Source: JACJYC01 sp964558465 (GTDB taxonomy: Bacteria; Bacteroidota; Bacteroidia; Chitinophagales; Saprospiraceae). Taken from it: a stretch of 7,309 nucleotides of DNA. The position numbers and the translations under genes are program-made. The stretch lies in the NCBI GenBank assembly GCA_964558465.1, contig CAZLEF010000141.1, positions 1-7,309 on the forward strand, read 5' to 3'. How positions within the stretch are numbered: position 1 is the stretch's first letter; each line of letters starts with the position of its first letter. The notes under the pieces are model-generated. The model was given only the letters and a program-made list of their open reading frames with translations, was not told the DNA's origin and searched no databases. Below are positions 4,692 through 7,309 of the stretch, one piece after another.

Positions 4692-5529
4692 TGTTTTGGT
4701 CTTTATGATCCAGCTTGTCCAGTGTACCGGCCAGCCGGTGAATCAATTGGTTCTGGCGTTCGATCACCTCCCGGAGTTCACTGATTTCATCGGGTCTTTT
4801 CCGGGGGTCCCTGTCGGGCGCAGGCAGGAAAGGACAAATCCTTGCGCGGACCGACCAGATCTCCCGGACATCGCCTAATAAAACACGGTGCGGTTGGTAA
4901 TAGTTGTTGTCTGAAACCAGTTCCAGCATTTTATGATCCCGGAGCCGGTTCAGCACCCGGCGGACCAGCACTTCGGCCCTGGTAACCAGCACGTAAACAT
5001 AATTGTCTTTCAGCGCAGATTCCCATAGGGCGGGTTCCAGGTAACTGCACACCACCTTGTCGCCTTCAAACAGGGTAGGCTCCATACTGTCGCCGGCAAC
5101 ATCGAAGGAGCGATGTGTGCCGACTTTGTATTTATACTCGGGAAGTGTAAACGTAGGAAGGTCCTTGATAAAGTTGGGATTGGTCCATTCAACCGCGTAA
5201 CCGAGCTGGGCGGGTACAGGCACATGCACGATGCGTTCGTCGTTCTGGGTATTGGTAACGATGGTGAGGACACGCAGGTTTTTCTGGTCTTCATCGGTCA
5301 TGAACATGGGCCCGTCACCGGTAAAAAGGTAGGCGGGATTGATCTGGTAAACTTCCACTGCTTTGCGGATCAGTTCGATCGTCACATCCCGTCTGCCTTT
5401 TATGATTTCGCTCAGGCTTTGAGGCAAGTAGTCAAGGGTAACTGCAAATTGGCGGCTTGAGCGAACCCGGTTTTCTTCCCGCAATTTATCGTGACACCTG
5501 ATAAATCGTTGGGTGACAACGCTGTTCAT
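4684..5529 (-). CDS. LexA/CI-like S24-family transcriptional regulator with altered cleavage residues
   Basis: 281 residues. An N-terminal helix-turn-helix domain (about 5-68, ending NPAYLFTGDGP as in many Bacteroidota phage-type repressors) is followed by a linker and an S24 peptidase-like domain (about 100-235), then a charged tail with a predicted coiled coil (248-274, regular I/L/V spacing). FDVAGDSMEPTLFEGD carries the nucleophile-position Ser148. In LexA a Lys in VTVKRL is the general base; here the aligned stretch is EVLVRRV with Arg190 (codon CGC). The usual Ala-Gly cleavage pair in AxAGY is Leu109-Gly110 (PAQLGY). Self-cleavage may therefore be lost while dimerisation is kept. It has its own likely promoter (5598-5629). 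Targets are unknown; autoregulation is plausible. No phage genes lie nearby. The ATG at 5529 has no Shine-Dalgarno. Confidence 0.92.
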   Translation of the reverse strand: MNSVVTQRFIRCHDKLREENRVRSSRQFAVTLDYLPQSLSEIIKGRRDVTIELIRKAVEVYQINPAYLFTGDGPMFMTDEDQKNLRVLTIVTNTQNDERIVHVPVPAQLGYAVEWTNPNFIKDLPTFTLPEYKYKVGTHRSFDVAGDSMEPTLFEGDKVVCSYLEPALWESALKDNYVYVLVTRAEVLVRRVLNRLRDHKMLELVSDNNYYQPHRVLLGDVREIWSVRARICPFLPAPDRDPRKRPDEISELREVIERQNQLIHRLAGTLDKLDHKDQNNG

Positions 5530-5719
5530 TGAGAAGGTTGGTTAATAAGGTGGAAAAAAATCTTGCCCCGCAAAAGCAGTATCCTGTCGATGTTCAGCAA
5601 ATGTAAAAAAATTGGCGATTGGGTGTCAACAAATTGCCTAATATTTATTCAAAAAAGTGATAATTGATTTTTCATTCCGGAAAACCATCTCGAATGGGTT
5701 CGACTTTTAATTAAAGATT
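5530..5719. other. AT-rich leader and promoter region of the repressor, no gene
   Basis: This stretch has no plausible coding frame. It holds the candidate promoter at 5598-5629, an A/T-rich segment (5636-5673) and an 8-bp palindrome TTCCGGAA (5675-5682). With array 5 it makes up the 296-bp gap between triosephosphate isomerase and the repressor, the largest gene-free gap in the window. Confidence 0.6.
5598..5629 (-). promoter_or_regulatory. Candidate promoter of the repressor operon
   Basis: On the minus strand TACATTTG (5598-5605) matches TAnnTTTG exactly. TTG (5627-5629), part of TTTGTTG, lies 21 bp upstream. The start site would be near 5591, giving a leader of about 60 nt. The spacer contains CCAAT-CG-CCAAT as a direct repeat, and GATTGGGTG (plus strand, 5617-5625) recurs at 5716-5724. 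These are possible but unproven operator elements for autoregulation. Confidence 0.5.
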
Positions 5720-5822
5720 GGGTGATGGGGTGATGGGGTGATCGGGTGATGGGGTGATCGGGTGATGGGGAGAAAGCCCCAAGTCTCCCAGTCTCCTCGT
5801 CTCCCAGTCTCCTCGTCATCCG
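5720..5822. repeat. Facing 8-bp tandem arrays downstream of the TPI gene (array 5)
   Basis: Six copies of GGGTGATS (5720-5767) plus a partial are followed by a small GGGG/CCCC hairpin centre (5767-5780). Four and a half copies of an 8-mer alternating GTCTCCCA and GTCTCCTC follow (5783-5822), a 16-bp higher-order period. Read inverted, the right unit TGGGAGAC matches the left register TGGGTGAT at 6 of 8 bases, so the halves look like diverged mirrored arms. The array ends 3 bp from the TPI stop codon (5826-5828). Confidence 0.92.
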
Positions 5823-5825
5823 TAT

Positions 5826-6581
5826 CTAGAAACTGCCGGCGATCGCGATAAATTCCTGTGCATCGAGGGAGGCGCCGCCGATCAGGCCGCCGTCCACATC
5901 GGGTTGCCTGAACAGTTCCGGGGCGTTGGCAGCCTTGGCGCTTCCGCCGTATAAAATACTGGTGCGCGCTGCCCGGTCGGCGCCGTATTTTTGGGCTACC
6001 GCCCGACGAATCTCCCGGTGCATATCCTGAGCCTGTTCGGGGCTGGCGGTTCTGCCGGTTCCGATGGCCCAGACCGGCTCGTAGGCAATAACCACCTTGG
6101 CAAAGTCTTCGTCAGAAAGATCAAAAACAGAGGCTTCCAGTTGCCCGACCACCAATTTTACATGGGCGCCGGCTTCCCGGACTTCCAACGGTTCGCCGCA
6201 GCAGAAGATGGGAATCAACCCGGTGGCAAGGGCGGCTTTTACTTTTTTGGCCAGCAGGGGGCCGTCTTCGCCAAAATACTGGCGTCGTTCGGAATGGCCT
6301 AAAATCACGTATTCCGCGCCGGTAGAACGGATCATGGAAGCGGACACTTCACCGGTATAAGCGCCAGAGGACGCCTCATGGCAGTTTTGGGCTGCAAGTT
6401 TGAGGTTGGAAACCCCTTCGATAATGGCGGCGACGCTCCGGAGGTGGATAAAAGGCGGCGCCAGGATGACCAGCGTCTCTGAAGGTTGAAGGTTTTCGGC
6501 TATGGTTTTGGCCAGGTCGCGGCCCTCTTCATAACTTTTATTCATCTTCCAGTTGCCCGCAACAATGCGTTGTCTTTTCAT
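5826..6581 (-). CDS. tpiA: Triosephosphate isomerase
   Basis: A 251-residue cytosolic TIM-barrel enzyme interconverting dihydroxyacetone phosphate and glyceraldehyde 3-phosphate in glycolysis and gluconeogenesis; the length is typical (about 250). Catalytic residues are all visible: Asn10 and Lys12 in GNWKMN, His96 in ILGHSERR, Glu168 in AYEPVWAIGTG (loop 6 lid follows), and phosphate-binding YGGSAK (211-216) and GGLIGGASL (231-239). SAKAANA replaces the more usual SVKPxNA, a mild variation. The ATG at 6581 overlaps the upstream membrane-protein stop as ATGA. The reading frame extends further upstream, but that part lies inside the membrane-protein gene and has no TPI character. An internal promoter candidate lies 21-50 bp upstream. 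The 3' end abuts array 5. Confidence 0.98.
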   Translation of the reverse strand: MKRQRIVAGNWKMNKSYEEGRDLAKTIAENLQPSETLVILAPPFIHLRSVAAIIEGVSNLKLAAQNCHEASSGAYTGEVSASMIRSTGAEYVILGHSERRQYFGEDGPLLAKKVKAALATGLIPIFCCGEPLEVREAGAHVKLVVGQLEASVFDLSDEDFAKVVIAYEPVWAIGTGRTASPEQAQDMHREIRRAVAQKYGADRAARTSILYGGSAKAANAPELFRQPDVDGGLIGGASLDAQEFIAIAGSF

Positions 6582-7210
6582 GTTGTTTGATTTTGACCTG
6601 CCAAAAATAGTTTTCTGCCGGCAAAAAACAATACCACGGCGGCGCCCAGCATCATGGCAAGGTTCCAATACCAGGCGATCGGCTCTTTGTTGATCTCGAC
6701 ATAGACCGCATTTTCCGGGTCTGCATATTTGGCAGCCGGCAGATCGGCGGCTCTGTTCTGACGTTTGAGCGGCTTGCGCACCAGCCCCTTGACCGGAAAA
6801 GATCCTGAGGGTCCCGTGTATCCCTTGGAAGGGTCCTCGCCTACCGGTCTTTTTTCCCATGCAATGATCCTGGGTTTTACCGGTCTGCCTGCCTGCAATT
6901 CGGCAAGATCTGTTTCAGAGACGATGGGAAAAAGAACAACGGCCCGGTCCTTTTTGTTTTTCAGCGGCCCTATTGCAAAATCCCCGGTCGCCACACCGCC
7001 GGTTACTTCTACAAAGTCGGCCGCCCCCACCCCGCCTGCGGCGGTTAAATCTCCGATCGCAAACGCGTGCAGGCGATGTGTTCCCAGATATCTGGAAACC
7101 AGGCTATTGCAGCCGTTGATAAAAAAAACAACCCCGACCAACATGATGAACAATCTGATCCACATACTGCTGTAAGTTTGTTTATTGCCTGTTTTTTTGT
7201 TCTTCCCCAC
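6578..7210 (-). CDS. Unrecognised membrane protein with two TM segments
   Basis: 210 residues from GTG at 7210, or 195 from ATG at 7165 (MWIRLF); the ATG is as plausible and directly precedes the first TM segment. TM1 spans about 17-36 (WIRLFIMLVGVVFFINGCNS) and TM2 about 180-203. Between them lies an extracytoplasmic domain of about 140 residues with strand-like pieces (DFVEVTGGVATGDFAI, DRAVVLFPIVSE, RIIAWEKRPV) and a Gly/Pro/Lys-rich stretch. The short C-terminus is cytoplasmic by the positive-inside rule. I do not recognise the family. Cys34 after TM1 lacks a clean lipobox. The stop overlaps the TPI start by ATGA, so the two are probably co-translated, though a functional link to glycolysis is not implied. 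The frame stays open upstream through array 6, without an ATG. Confidence 0.82.
   Translation of the reverse strand: MGKNKKTGNKQTYSSMWIRLFIMLVGVVFFINGCNSLVSRYLGTHRLHAFAIGDLTAAGGVGAADFVEVTGGVATGDFAIGPLKNKKDRAVVLFPIVSETDLAELQAGRPVKPRIIAWEKRPVGEDPSKGYTGPSGSFPVKGLVRKPLKRQNRAADLPAAKYADPENAVYVEINKEPIAWYWNLAMMLGAAVVLFFAGRKLFLAGQNQTT
6602..6631 (-). promoter_or_regulatory. Candidate internal promoter for triosephosphate isomerase
   Basis: On the minus strand TTG (6629-6631), a 19-bp spacer and TATTTTTG (6602-6609) fit the Bacteroidota -33/-7 pattern. It lies inside the last codons of the membrane protein and would start transcription about 15 nt before the TPI ATG. It would let TPI be expressed independently of the upstream gene. 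Confidence 0.4.
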
Positions 7211-7230
7211 CGCTGCTTTTGTTCGGAGAA

Positions 7231-7309
7231 GGGGTGAGAGGGGTGAGCGGGGTGAGAGGGGTGGGAGGGGGTGGGCGGGGGTGAGAGGTGTGTGCTGGGG
7301 TGGGAGGGT
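7231..7309. repeat. G-rich 9/10-bp tandem array with G-quadruplex pattern (array 6)
   Basis: Units of GGGGTGAGA type repeat about eight times to the window edge: four clean 9-mers (7231-7266), then 10-mers with five Gs, then degenerate copies. The spacing G4-N5-G4-N5-G4-N5-G4 is exactly regular from 7231 to 7261, so the plus strand has strong G-quadruplex potential and the minus strand i-motif potential. The array begins 20 bp upstream of the GTG of the membrane protein. Whether a mirrored arm or another gene's stop codon follows lies outside the window. Confidence 0.93.

Noticed and set aside
4464..5529. Prophage or integrated element marked by a CI-like repressor
   Set aside because: No integrase, excisionase, structural gene or att-like duplication is visible and both flanks are housekeeping-type genes.
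5767..5780. Intrinsic terminator GGGG-loop-CCCC after tpiA
   Set aside because: The stem is only 4 bp and no U-tract follows on the minus strand; it is better described as the centre of array 5.
5826..6860. A 93-residue N-terminal extension of triosephosphate isomerase
   Set aside because: The extra frame lies entirely within the membrane-protein gene in another frame, is Arg/Gly/Gln-rich shadow sequence, and TPI homology begins at the ATG at 6581.

Overview
The window looks like chromosomal DNA from a Bacteroidota bacterium, most likely a Saprospiria-type marine or sludge lineage. This is inferred from three things. Several upstream regions carry the phylum's -7 box TAnnTTTG, some with TTTG or TTG about 19-21 bp further upstream. 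Purine-rich Shine-Dalgarno sequences are generally absent. Protein styles also fit, such as the AxxGY-type S24 repressor, the 115-residue dicluster ferredoxin and the secreted alpha/beta hydrolase. No rRNA, tRNA, CRISPR array, transposase or phage structural gene is visible.

Layout: nine genes are supported, eight of them on the minus strand. Reading leftward from the right edge: an unrecognised two-TM membrane protein (7210-6578) overlaps triosephosphate isomerase (6581-5826) by the four bases ATGA. After a 296-bp gap comes a LexA/CI-like S24 repressor (5529-4684), which overlaps a 75-residue protein (4691-4464) by 8 bp. Next is a secreted alpha/beta hydrolase (4366-2960). A ferredoxin (2543-2890) is the only plus-strand gene. 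It is convergent with the hydrolase and divergent from a GNAT acetyltransferase (2377-1829), which is followed by a DUF1801 protein (1748-1323) and a threonine-synthase-like PLP enzyme (1219-152). The last three may form one transcription unit, because no promoter box is visible between them.

The genes are mostly ordinary housekeeping or accessory functions and do not form one obvious pathway. The unusual part is the DNA between them. Almost all intergenic sequence that is not promoter consists of short tandem arrays (units of 8, 9 or 10 bp). At least three arrays clearly, and five probably, are mirrored: a run of direct units, a short centre, then a run of related units in inverted orientation. 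Each array has its own unit sequence, and each fully visible one begins or ends within about 0-30 bp of a stop codon. One array overlaps a gene end and supplies its last codons and stop. The array at the right edge contains a regular G4-N5 pattern.

The second point of interest is the S24 repressor. By eye alignment to LexA, its serine nucleophile is kept (S148), but the general-base lysine is Arg190 and the Ala-Gly cleavage pair is Leu109-Gly110. It may therefore be a non-cleavable regulator, co-translated with the 75-residue protein.
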